From contig OZ037908.1 in assembly GCA_964035575.1 (NCBI GenBank), positions 124,001-188,000 on the forward strand: a stretch of 64,000 nt of DNA, written 5' to 3'. Of this stretch, positions 41,731 to 50,540 are shown in pieces. The translations under genes were made by a program, and so were the position numbers. The notes under the pieces were generated by a model. That model did no database searches and was not told where the DNA came from. It saw only the letters and a list, made by a program, of their open reading frames with translations. The stretch is from Rhynchopus sp. YZ270_cl-10 (lineage: Eukaryota > Euglenozoa > Diplonemea > Diplonemida > Diplonemidae). How positions within the stretch are numbered: position 1 is the stretch's first letter; each line of letters begins with the position of its first letter.

Positions 41731-43461
41731 TCACTCCAACCCACATGCGGTTTGCAAGCGAATAACAGCACACTTGAGAGGCGCCGCTTTCACACGCACA
41801 GGGTGCAGTGCACAGTTCCCTATGAGAGAGGCTGACTGTACTGCTTCTGCTGACGTCTCACCCTTCAGGTATTTCCGCACAGCTTGGTTGTAGTCTTCCC
41901 AGTCCTTCTTCCCGCCAATCTGGTACATCCACTCCTCTCCTCGCGTTGCAGTCGCCACTACTGCCGGCACAACCAGCTCACCAAGCACCTCTGCTTCGCA
42001 GTGTGCAGCAAGTTCCACTTTGCAGGGAATCAGACGCAGGTCGTGTTCGCACTCAGCATCGCTGAAGCACAGACGGTTGCACAACACATCACACCCCAGT
42101 GCACGTCCTGCACGTTCTATCGCGAGCACGTCACGCACAAGAGCACCCACCATGCTGAAGCGACGCATCACGTGGCAGCCCATGTCGCCACGCAGCACCT
42201 TCCCCATTGCAACACCCATGTTCACATGAGTGCTCACTTCGTCACCCCCCTGCATCAGCATCGTTGCAGTGTGCAGTGCTGAGGTGGCGTGGTTCGCACA
42301 CTGCTTTGACGCGTTGAACGAGCAGTGGATCCTGTCACCCACAAACACATCCACCATCCCACGCTGCAGATCTGTTGTCTGCAGTGTCTTCAGCAGAACT
42401 GCTGTGAAGAGCTCTGAGAAGGATGTGACGTCCTTCTCCAAACAGAGCAACGTGTCTTTGATGTTCAGTGTCAGTAGTGTTGCCTTTGTGGGTGTCAGTG
42501 CCAAAACATTGGCTGTCCGCCATATAACGGCCCTCGAGTTGGACATGGAGGATGCAGAGAAAGAAGTGTCAGAAGACTCAACCGTTCCTGACACGTCTAG
42601 GGAGATCTCTTCCTCCTCAAACGGCAGGCACGTCTTCGGGAGGTACGCCTTGTACACACGCAGGTTCTCCTCCAACGACCGCAGTGCAGACGTCATCTCC
42701 TCAGGCAGGTGTCCCTCATGCTCCGCAAGCAGCTCAGCCACCCTCTCCACGTCGTACCCTGCGAGGAGCGACGCAATCTCCTGCACGGTGTTGATCGTCC
42801 GCTCCATCGTTGCCTGCTCCTTCAGGATCTCACGTGCGAAGCCACGTGTTGCGATGAAGTCTAATATGAACACCAGGATCATGAAGATCAAAGACAAGAA
42901 GGAAGCACTACCAGTTGGGCACGGAAGGTCTGTGCAATCCATCTTCTTCCGGAACACCTCCCTCCGCCCAAACTCACCATCCTGAGGGTACAGCCCAGGC
43001 ATGTCCAGGAGGCCAAACCTGAAGGCTTCTTCAAACGCAATAACGATCAACCACACCACAACTGCACAGACGACACCGACCGCGTACCGTTCGTTTACAC
43101 CCATGACAAGCAGGTAGTCAACGACGAGAACAAACGTTGCCCAACCAGGGTCACCGTACGTGCGTCCACTTAGGTCTGTAAGTGCGACTGCTATGCCGTA
43201 CACAAGCGAGGTGACAAGAACGAGTCCGTTTGTGAGTGGATACTTGCAGAACAGAAAAATGAGGGAACCAAACGGGAGCACAAGCGTCACACAGCGCACC
43301 GCGACGGTGACCGGCACTGTGTTTGCTCCTAGCACTGCGATGGCCGCTACCAACAAGAAGAGCGTCACATTCATGCCGAAGAAAATGCGGCGCTGCCGAC
43401 GCTCCTTCTTGTCTGCCGTCCCATCCCGGGAGAGCACGCCCTCCAGCCACCCACAGCGCAT
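41731..43461 (-). CDS. Six-membrane-segment class III cyclase-like protein, catalytically degenerate
   Basis: I use the Met at 43461 (MRCGWLEGVLSRDGTADKKE), which is common to four paralogues. An in-frame Met at 43518 would add 19 residues. The 576-residue product has six membrane segments in the first 205 residues, then the linker (RTINTVQEIASLLAGYDVER, LRSLEENLRVYKAYLP) and a short acidic/serine stretch. A degenerate cyclase domain follows: LTLNIKD for FTDI (metal Asp lost), VFVGDRIHCSF (GD kept, Lys lost) and GALVRDVLAIER (Asn and Arg lost). The N-terminal half is nearly identical to that of the active enzyme at 45591, and the C-terminal half to that of the gene at 39269. Probably a non-catalytic partner or regulator in the membrane. 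Confidence 0.88.
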   Translation of the reverse strand: MRCGWLEGVLSRDGTADKKERRQRRIFFGMNVTLFLLVAAIAVLGANTVPVTVAVRCVTLVLPFGSLIFLFCKYPLTNGLVLVTSLVYGIAVALTDLSGRTYGDPGWATFVLVVDYLLVMGVNERYAVGVVCAVVVWLIVIAFEEAFRFGLLDMPGLYPQDGEFGRREVFRKKMDCTDLPCPTGSASFLSLIFMILVFILDFIATRGFAREILKEQATMERTINTVQEIASLLAGYDVERVAELLAEHEGHLPEEMTSALRSLEENLRVYKAYLPKTCLPFEEEEISLDVSGTVESSDTSFSASSMSNSRAVIWRTANVLALTPTKATLLTLNIKDTLLCLEKDVTSFSELFTAVLLKTLQTTDLQRGMVDVFVGDRIHCSFNASKQCANHATSALHTATMLMQGGDEVSTHVNMGVAMGKVLRGDMGCHVMRRFSMVGALVRDVLAIERAGRALGCDVLCNRLCFSDAECEHDLRLIPCKVELAAHCEAEVLGELVVPAVVATATRGEEWMYQIGGKKDWEDYNQAVRKYLKGETSAEAVQSASLIGNCALHPVRVKAAPLKCAVIRLQTACGLE

Positions 43462-43795
43462 GGTTCTCTCTTTTCCTGTGTAACCTCTGCTGTGATGCGT
43501 GCAGGGTGCTTGGGACATACTCCTTTAGTAGTTGTGACCAAGGATGGTGCACAATACAGAACACTTTTGGGCAATGGTGTAGGGTAACCGTCAAAGAAGA
43601 AGGGGAAATAAAGCACGATAGCGACAGTGAAAGAGCACAAAGACAAGAACAAAAACAGATACATACATGCCAGTCTGTACGTTCCTGTAAAGGACACGAA
43701 GGTGCATCCAAATCACACGATGCATAGATAAGTTTGGTCCAAAATCGGGATTTTGGAATTACCTACCCCCCCCCCGTTAGGGGGGGTCACAAGGG

Positions 43796-44648
43796 GTAGA
43801 AATTTTTGTTTTTCTGAATATTCGTCAGAAGGTGCAAAAACCACGAAAAAACACACCAAACCACCCCAGAACCCTCCGGAAATGTGTTTTTGTGCCGGAA
43901 TTTGACAATTTATGCACTTTTTTTTGGCTTTTTTGGGATTTTCCATTTTGGGACCCACATCTTGTACCTGGAGGGACCCACAATTGGTACTATTTATCGC
44001 CAAGTGGCTCCATCGAAAGAAAATAAGGTTACCCCCAGAAGAGGGTGAAGGCAGGTGGGCACAGCAGGTAGTAGAGGTTGGTTGATATCAAGAACACCCC
44101 CTTCACGCCCTTCCACCGTTGTGTCACTTGCTCAGCACAAGATGGGGAAACGTACACTTTGTGAGATGCGAGGTGCCGTCACAACAGAAGAAGAGACTGA
44201 CAATTGCAGAACGAGACTTTGCTTCAGCCCCGCACAGACAGCCAAATAAGAAGATGCTGGAATCTACGACAAGAACAAGAAAGCCTAGCTTCGCACCAAG
44301 TTCCAAAAAAAATTGAAACCGGCGCTTCTAAAGCTTGCAAAAACACCAGGAATCGACTCCGAAGGCCTCACGGCCCCTGCCATCTGCCTACGGTTGCTTG
44401 AAGATACATACCGCGACTTGGACCCTGTTGCCTTGCCATGATGCATCATAAATAGTACCACTTGTGGGTCCCTCCAGGTACAAGATGTGGGTCCCAAAAT
44501 AAAAAAGTCAAAAAAAGCCAAAAAAAGTGCATAAATTGTCAAATTCCGGCACAAAAACACATTTCCGGAGGGTTCTGGGGTGGTTTGGTGTGTTTTTTCG
44601 TGGTTTTTGCACCTTCTGACGAATATTCAGAAAAACAAAAATTTCTAC
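43796..44648. mobile_element. Element with roughly 200-bp terminal inverted repeats
   Basis: Left arm 43796-43997 (GTAGAAATTTTTG onward) is the reverse complement of 44448-44648, with small differences in homopolymer lengths. The 450-bp centre contains a coding-like plus-strand stretch around 44270-44440 (residues such as LKPALLKLAKTPGIDSEGL, AICLRLLEDTYRDLDPV), preceded by an in-frame stop. I do not recognise it. C-tracts (CTACCCCCCCCC) stand outside both ends. Likely a decayed DNA transposon. Confidence 0.65.
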
Positions 44649-44675
44649 ACAGTTTTATAGGCTTGTGCCATCCCC

Positions 44676-45345
44676 TACCCCCCCCCGTGCATAAGTCTGC
44701 GTATAAGTCCGATTTTTGGGGGGGCTGAGGGCCTCCGGACTTATACACGGGGTATCGGACTTATACACCGGTTTTGTGCACCCAGGTACCCAGACCCACG
44801 CAGTGTCACGTGACCTCAGTGTGAATGACCCACACGTGAGGGAATGTGACACCGCAAAATTTAACGACCGTTTTCAACGCCGCAGGCAGGCAAAACAGCG
44901 TTAGACTCAGAGGAACGCCTGCTGTGCAGGTATCAAACATGAGAACCAACTCCCAGCAACAAGGGGCACCTTTTGGCTGTTGAGACTGTTTGGGGTGCAA
45001 AGTTTTCCACAATGTTGCAGTAATAGGTTCACATCTTTGAGAATTGTGAGGATGATGTTTTGACATGAGAAGCGCGAAGATGATCCCTGGTGAACACACC
45101 GCCAATAAAAATAAAATTGCGCTCGCTTCGCTCGCGGAAAAACACCCCAAAAATTGTCCCCCGCTCGCTTCGCGAGCGGGAAAACGCCCCAAAAAAAAAT
45201 CTCCCCACCACCAGTACACAGAACCGGTGTATAAGTCGGCCTGTGCATAAGTCCGATCCTGAGCCCAAATCTGCCCGGACTTATACACGGGTCATCGGAC
45301 TTATGCACGGGTAATGGGGGTCGGACTTATGCACGGGGGAGGGTA
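44676..45345. mobile_element. Element with GTGCATAAGTC inverted ends and subterminal repeats
   Basis: TACCC, a C-run and GTGCATAAGTC on the left are mirrored by GACTTATGCACGGGGG on the right. Several further CGGACTTATACACGGG copies lie near both ends in both orientations, like transposase-binding arrays. The centre is noncoding as far as I can see. It abuts the previous element at a shared C-tract. Confidence 0.68.
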
Positions 45346-45590
45346 GGTATTTTCAAAAATAAGGAACGAATCTTCTCCAGACTACAACTACGTGTCAGCT
45401 TTATCATTGGTGTGTTTGTAAAAATGCTTGACACACTGTATGGTGGCAATCGTGCCATTTGGGATGAGACTGTGGTCGCACGATTAGGGGATGTAGCGGT
45501 TAACAAAAAAAAAACTGTACGTTCCTGTAAAGGACACAAAGGCGCATCCAAACCACATGACATGCCATATGCTTGGTGCATGTGTTGCTC

Positions 45591-47678
45591 CTAAAACACA
45601 GCGTCTCTGCTCTCCGACGTATCCACAGCTCTGTAACAACCCTTGAAAGGCAGAAGCACGTCTTCAAGTGCAGACGGCAGTGTTGTGTCTTGAGGTGACT
45701 CGTACAGGCACATCGGCCCCTCACGCACAGCCTCCTCACACAGCGTCCAACTCCGACGCACAATCTGTCCCATCACAGTCACAAAGCGTTGCCTCCGTGC
45801 ACCCACAGCACCGTGCTGCACACGACCGCTTGCAAGACCAACACCGTTTAGTGCAGACTTTGCGAGCATGCGTTGTGCAAACCGTATCGCATTCTCCACG
45901 TGTGCAGGTGCAGAACGTGACACATTCCACCCAACACACACGCAGTTCCCAAGCAACGTCACAAGGCTGCCACCACTTTGCTCCAGTGCAATCGTGAGTG
46001 TTGCAAGCCCAGAACTCACATTATCTAACACTGTATCTCCACCCACGTTGCCCACGGCAAGCTCTGCAACACCAACAGTCCCACACACCGCTGTCAGCAT
46101 CATTGAAGTGCAAGAGTCCATGCTTGAGTTTGCAGTCGACTGTCTGCTGAGTGCTAGGGGAACCATCAGTGATTTGCGCTCCGGTGAAGTAAATTCGCAA
46201 AGAGGTACGGCCTTACGTCCCCCAAGTGACACAGGCCACACACAGCACACTGATGTGGTCCCCGACACACCCTTCAAGTGAACTGCTGTCGGTGCACCAA
46301 CAACAGCACTGCACGACCCGCACTCAGCCACCCACAGGTCAGAGGGCACCGCCACAGCACCAGGAGTGCATGTGCTCTCAAGGCGTGACGCAACGTTCAC
46401 TGTGTGTCCGAAGTAGTCTGTCCGTCCCGTCAGTGTGTTCTGCTCCACAGTCACAGGGCCAGTGTTCACACCAATGCGCACAGTCAGCCCACCCCACAGC
46501 GACCCCTGACGGGAACAGATTGGTGCATCCTCAAGCAGAGATGCAGGCCAGTCTGCTTCAAACAGACACTCCTGCACACGCAACCCAAACGCCACACCGT
46601 CGCAAGTGGATGCAAAGGCAATCATGAATGCGTCGCCAATGGTCTTCACCTCGTACCCACCACACATCTGCATCACCTCACGCATCACTGCGTTGTGGAT
46701 TTTCAGTGCAGCACGCATCCCGTCAGGTGCACTCTCCCAGATCGATGTGGACGCACGGATGTCTGTGAACACAATTGTTGCTGTCTCACTGTCAAGCCCA
46801 GGTGGTGCCACAGACGTGTACTGCACACCACCCACCTCCTCAAACAGCGCAGCAGGGAGGTAGGGACGGTACACACGCAGGTTCTCTTCCAACGACCGCA
46901 GTGCAGACGTCATCTCCTCAGGCAGGTGTCCCTCATGCTCCGCAAGCAGCTCAGCCACCCTCTCCACGTCGTACCCTGCGAGGAGCGACGCAATCTCCTG
47001 CACGGTGTTGATCGTCCGCTCCATCGTTGCCTGCTCCTTCAGGATCTCACGTGCGAAGCCACGTGTTGCGACGAAGTCTAATATGAACACCAGGATCATG
47101 AAGATCAAAGACAAGAAGGAAGCACTACCAGTTGGGCACGGAAGGTCTGTGCAATCCATCTTCTTCCGGAACACCTCCCTCCGCCCAAACTCGCCATCCT
47201 GAGGGTACAGCCCAGGCATGTCCAGGAGGCCAAACCTGAAGGCTTCTTCAAACGCAACAACGATCAACCACACCACAACTGCACAGACGACGCCGACCGC
47301 GTACCGTTCGTTTACACCCATGACAAGCAGGTAGTCAACGACGAGAACAAACGTTGCCCAACCAGGGTCACCGTACGTGCGTCCACTTAGGTCTGTAAGT
47401 GCGACTGCTATGCCGTACACAAGCGAGGTGACAAGAACGAGTCCGTTTGTGAGTGGATACTTGCAGAACAGAAAAATGAGGGAACCAAACGGGAGCACAA
47501 GCGTCACACAGCGCACCGCGACGGTGACCGGCACTGTGTTTGCTCCTAGCACTGCGATGGCCGCTACCAACAAGAAGAGCGTCACATTCATGCCGAAGAA
47601 AATGCGGCGCTGCCGACGCTCCTTCTTGTCTGCCGTCCCATCCCGGGAGAGCACGCCCTCCAGCCACCCACAGCGCAT
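45591..47678 (-). CDS. Membrane adenylate cyclase, class III, with active C1 and degenerate C2 domain
   Basis: I use the Met at 47678 (MRCGWLEGVLSRDGTADKKE); a Met at 47735 would add 19 residues (numbering below is from that longer form). Six membrane segments lie at about 46-64, 72-91, 97-113, 127-140, 146-163 and 206-223. The linker ends LRVYRPYLPAALF. The catalytic domain has IVFTDI (Asp325), YEVKTIGDAFM (Lys364, Asp368) and RTDYFGHTVNVASRLE (Asp440, Asn447, Arg451). These are both metal Asp residues, the adenine-selecting Lys/Asp pair and the transition-state Asn/Arg, so it should make cAMP rather than cGMP. A second, degenerate cyclase-like domain follows at about 575-680 (TLLGNCVCVGW, VMGQIVRRSW). 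The cytoplasmic half matches the 47968 gene, the membrane half matches 41731. Confidence 0.92.
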   Translation of the reverse strand: MRCGWLEGVLSRDGTADKKERRQRRIFFGMNVTLFLLVAAIAVLGANTVPVTVAVRCVTLVLPFGSLIFLFCKYPLTNGLVLVTSLVYGIAVALTDLSGRTYGDPGWATFVLVVDYLLVMGVNERYAVGVVCAVVVWLIVVAFEEAFRFGLLDMPGLYPQDGEFGRREVFRKKMDCTDLPCPTGSASFLSLIFMILVFILDFVATRGFAREILKEQATMERTINTVQEIASLLAGYDVERVAELLAEHEGHLPEEMTSALRSLEENLRVYRPYLPAALFEEVGGVQYTSVAPPGLDSETATIVFTDIRASTSIWESAPDGMRAALKIHNAVMREVMQMCGGYEVKTIGDAFMIAFASTCDGVAFGLRVQECLFEADWPASLLEDAPICSRQGSLWGGLTVRIGVNTGPVTVEQNTLTGRTDYFGHTVNVASRLESTCTPGAVAVPSDLWVAECGSCSAVVGAPTAVHLKGVSGTTSVCCVWPVSLGGRKAVPLCEFTSPERKSLMVPLALSRQSTANSSMDSCTSMMLTAVCGTVGVAELAVGNVGGDTVLDNVSSGLATLTIALEQSGGSLVTLLGNCVCVGWNVSRSAPAHVENAIRFAQRMLAKSALNGVGLASGRVQHGAVGARRQRFVTVMGQIVRRSWTLCEEAVREGPMCLYESPQDTTLPSALEDVLLPFKGCYRAVDTSESRDAVF

Positions 47679-47967
47679 GGTTCTCTCTTTTCCTGTGTAA
47701 CCTCTGCTGTGATGCGTGCAGGGTGCTTGGGACATACTCCTTTAGTAGTTGTGACCAAGGATGGTGCACAATACAGAACACTTTTGGGCAATGGTGTAGG
47801 GTAACCGTCAAAGAAGAAGGGGAAATAAAGCACGATAGCGACAGTGAAAGAGCACAAAGACAAGAACAAAAACAGATACATACATGCCAGTCTGTACGTT
47901 CCTGTAAAGGACACGAAGGCGCACCCAAACCACATGACGTGCCATATGCTTGGTGCATGTGTTGCTC

Positions 47968-50049
47968 CTACAACACAGCGTCTCTGCTGTCCGACGCATC
48001 CACAGCTCTGTAACAACCCTTGAAAGGCAGAAGCACGTCTTCAAGTGCAGACGGCAGTGTTGTCTCTTGAGGTGACTCGTACAGGCACATCGGCCCCTCA
48101 CGCACAGCCTCCTCACACAGCGTCCAACTCCGACGCACAATCTGTCCCATCACAGTCACAAAGCGTTGTCTCCGTGCACCCACAGCACCGTGCTGCACAC
48201 GACCGCTTGCAAGACCAACACCGTTTAGTGCAGACTTTGCGAGCATGCGTTGTGCAAACCGTATCGCATTCTCCACGTGTGCAGGTGCAGAACGTGACAC
48301 ATTCCACCCAACACACACGCAGTTCCCAAGCAACGTCACAAGGCTGCCACCACTTTGCTCCAGTGCAATCGTGAGTGTTGCAAGCCCAGAACTCACATTA
48401 TGTAACACCGTATCTCCACCCACGTCGCCCACGGCAAGCTCTGCAACACCAACAGTCCCACACACCGCTGTCAGCATCATTGAAGTGCAAGAGTCCATGC
48501 TTGAGTTTGCAGTCGACTGTCTGCTGAGTGCTATCAGTGTGTCAGTGTACTTCAGCTCCGGTGAAGTAAATTCGCAAAGAGGTACGGCCTCACGTTCCCC
48601 AAGTGACACAGGCCACACACAGCACACTGATGTGGTCCCCGACACACCCTTCAAGTGAACTGCTGTCGGTGCACCAACAACAGCACTGCACGACCCGCAC
48701 TCAGCCACCCACAGGTCAGAGGGCACCGCCACAGCACCAGGAGTGCATGTGCTCTCAAGGCGTGACGCAACGTTCACTGTGTGTCCGAAGTAGTCTGTCC
48801 GTCCCGTCAGTGTGTTCTGCTCCACAATCACAGGGCCAGTGTTCACACCAATGCGCACAGTCAGCCCACCCCACAGCGACCCCTGACGGGAACAGATTGG
48901 TGCATCCTCAAGCAGAGATGCAGGCCAGTCTGCTTCGACAAGACGTTCCTGCACACGCAACCCAAACGCCACACCGTCGCAAGTGGATGCAAAGGCAATC
49001 ATGAATGCGTCGCCGATGGTCTTCACCTCGTACCCACCACACATCTGCATCACCTCACGCATCAGAGTGTTGTGGATTTTCAGTGCAGCACGCATCCCGT
49101 CAGGTGCACTCTCCCAGATCGATGTGGACGCACTGATGTCTGTGAACACGATTGTTGCTGTCTCACTGTCAAGCCCAGGTGGTGCCACAGACGTGTACTG
49201 CACACCACCCACCTCCTCAAACAGCGCAGCAGGGAGGTACGCCTTGTACACACGCAGGTTCTCCTCCAACGACCGCAGTGCAGACGTCATCTCCTCAGGC
49301 AGGTGTCCCTCATGCTCCGCAAGCAGCTCAGCCACCCTCTCCACGTCGTACCCTGCGAGGAGCGACGCAATCTCCTGCACGGTGTTGATCGTCCGCTCCA
49401 TCGTTGCCTGCTCCTTCAGGATCTCACGTGCGAAGCCACGTGTTGCCACAAAGTCAATCACAAACACTTGAAGCATATAAAGAACAGACTGCATCTGCCC
49501 AGTTGGGCACGGAACATCTGTGCAATCCATCTTCTTCCGGAACACCTCCCTCCGCCCAAACTCGCCATCCTGAGGGTACAGCCCAGGCATGTCCAGGAGG
49601 CCATACCTGAAGGCTTCTTCGGACTCAACAACGATCAACCACACCACAACTACACAGACGACACCTAGCGCACATCGTTCGCTTACACCCATGACAAGCA
49701 GGTAGTCAACGACCAGTACAAATGATGCCCAATCGTGTTCACCGTAAGTACGCCCATTCAGGTCGCTGAACGTGATGCAGAGTGTGTAAAGTGCTGCTGT
49801 GGCAAGCACAATACGATCTGTGATTGGCTGCTTGCACAGAACAAAGATCAGGGAAAAGAACGCCGTGCCCAGGAGGATGCACCTCACTATTACGGTCACC
49901 GGCACTGGGTTTGCTCCCAAGACAGTTATGATCAGGATCGCCAAGAACAATGCCACATGCATGGAAAAGAAAATGACACGATGCCGACGCTCGTTCTTCT
50001 GCAGAGTCCCATCCAGGGAGAGCACGCCCTCAAGCCACCCACAGCGCAT
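47968..50049 (-). CDS. Membrane adenylate cyclase, class III, with active C1 and degenerate C2 domain (second copy)
   Basis: The 693-residue product begins MRCGWLEGVLSLDGTLQKNE and has six membrane segments, a membrane half that matches the frameshifted gene at 39269. The catalytic domain keeps every key residue (IVFTDI Asp about 304, VKTIGD Lys about 343 and Asp about 347, TDYFG Asp about 419, NVASR Asn about 426 and Arg about 430). This predicts adenylate cyclase activity. The second cyclase-like domain lacks these residues and is nearly identical to that of 45591. It may supply the partner half of the active site or act as regulator, as in two-domain membrane cyclases of animals. The upstream flank differs from that of 45591, but the 3-prime flank is shared (45521-45590 matches 47898-47967). 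Confidence 0.92.
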   Translation of the reverse strand: MRCGWLEGVLSLDGTLQKNERRHRVIFFSMHVALFLAILIITVLGANPVPVTVIVRCILLGTAFFSLIFVLCKQPITDRIVLATAALYTLCITFSDLNGRTYGEHDWASFVLVVDYLLVMGVSERCALGVVCVVVVWLIVVESEEAFRYGLLDMPGLYPQDGEFGRREVFRKKMDCTDVPCPTGQMQSVLYMLQVFVIDFVATRGFAREILKEQATMERTINTVQEIASLLAGYDVERVAELLAEHEGHLPEEMTSALRSLEENLRVYKAYLPAALFEEVGGVQYTSVAPPGLDSETATIVFTDISASTSIWESAPDGMRAALKIHNTLMREVMQMCGGYEVKTIGDAFMIAFASTCDGVAFGLRVQERLVEADWPASLLEDAPICSRQGSLWGGLTVRIGVNTGPVIVEQNTLTGRTDYFGHTVNVASRLESTCTPGAVAVPSDLWVAECGSCSAVVGAPTAVHLKGVSGTTSVCCVWPVSLGEREAVPLCEFTSPELKYTDTLIALSRQSTANSSMDSCTSMMLTAVCGTVGVAELAVGDVGGDTVLHNVSSGLATLTIALEQSGGSLVTLLGNCVCVGWNVSRSAPAHVENAIRFAQRMLAKSALNGVGLASGRVQHGAVGARRQRFVTVMGQIVRRSWTLCEEAVREGPMCLYESPQETTLPSALEDVLLPFKGCYRAVDASDSRDAVL

Positions 50050-50540
50050 GGTGCCGCTCCTCTGTGTAACGGAATCCTGTGATGTGTAGCAGTGTTGCCA
50101 AGCGAGGCGCTTGAAGTGAGGCAGCTGTACAAATCCTTCAACGGGACACTCTGCCTCACATACAGGCCACCCTCTCTCTATCTCTCTCTGTACACCACTC
50201 GCTCACCCCATCCTCACTCCACAAGCATCGATCTGCAGGTAAATCCAACGAAGACCTTCCAAAGCTACGCTCAGCTCTTCCATCGGGTGCCCTCTTCGTG
50301 CTTGGTGGTTTGCACAGCGTCCTCGCATCTGCCTTAACGACATGCGGCACGTTGTTGTGCATGGTGTGCATTTGTGCACAAACAACACCCATCCCCCAAC
50401 CCCTTGAGTGATTCCCCCTCCCTCCCCACAGTGCATCGATAGTAAATGGAGCTCAGTCCCGACAAAAGGCTCCTTCCCTCGCTTCTTGTGTCCCTCCACA
50501 ATAGAGTTGTCGGCAACGTCTGCCCCGAACCCCTTCCACT
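50050..50540. other. Spacer before the satellite, no gene seen
   Basis: About 490 bp with CT-rich tracts (for example 50171-50190). A short minus-strand open frame at 50203-50345 has no recognisable content and depends on the satellite for its length. Confidence 0.5.

Larger units (their letters stand above)
43462..45590. other. Spacer holding two inverted-repeat elements
   Basis: The part next to the gene (43462-43711) is nearly identical to 47679-47930, so the duplication that spread the N-terminal half also carried its upstream flank. The rest is two transposon-like elements (listed) and a short stretch (about 45345-45520) without features. 45521-45590 matches 47898-47967, the 3-prime flank of the neighbouring copy. 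Confidence 0.65.

Noticed and set aside
44806-45288. 160-codon minus-strand frame
   Set aside because: It overlaps the inverted ends and subterminal repeats of an element and has no recognisable domain.
43740-45345. Retrovirus-, LTR- or Polinton-type remains in the inverted-repeat elements
   Set aside because: No reverse transcriptase, integrase, capsid or polymerase signature is visible there or elsewhere in the window. The ends are inverted repeats as in DNA transposons.
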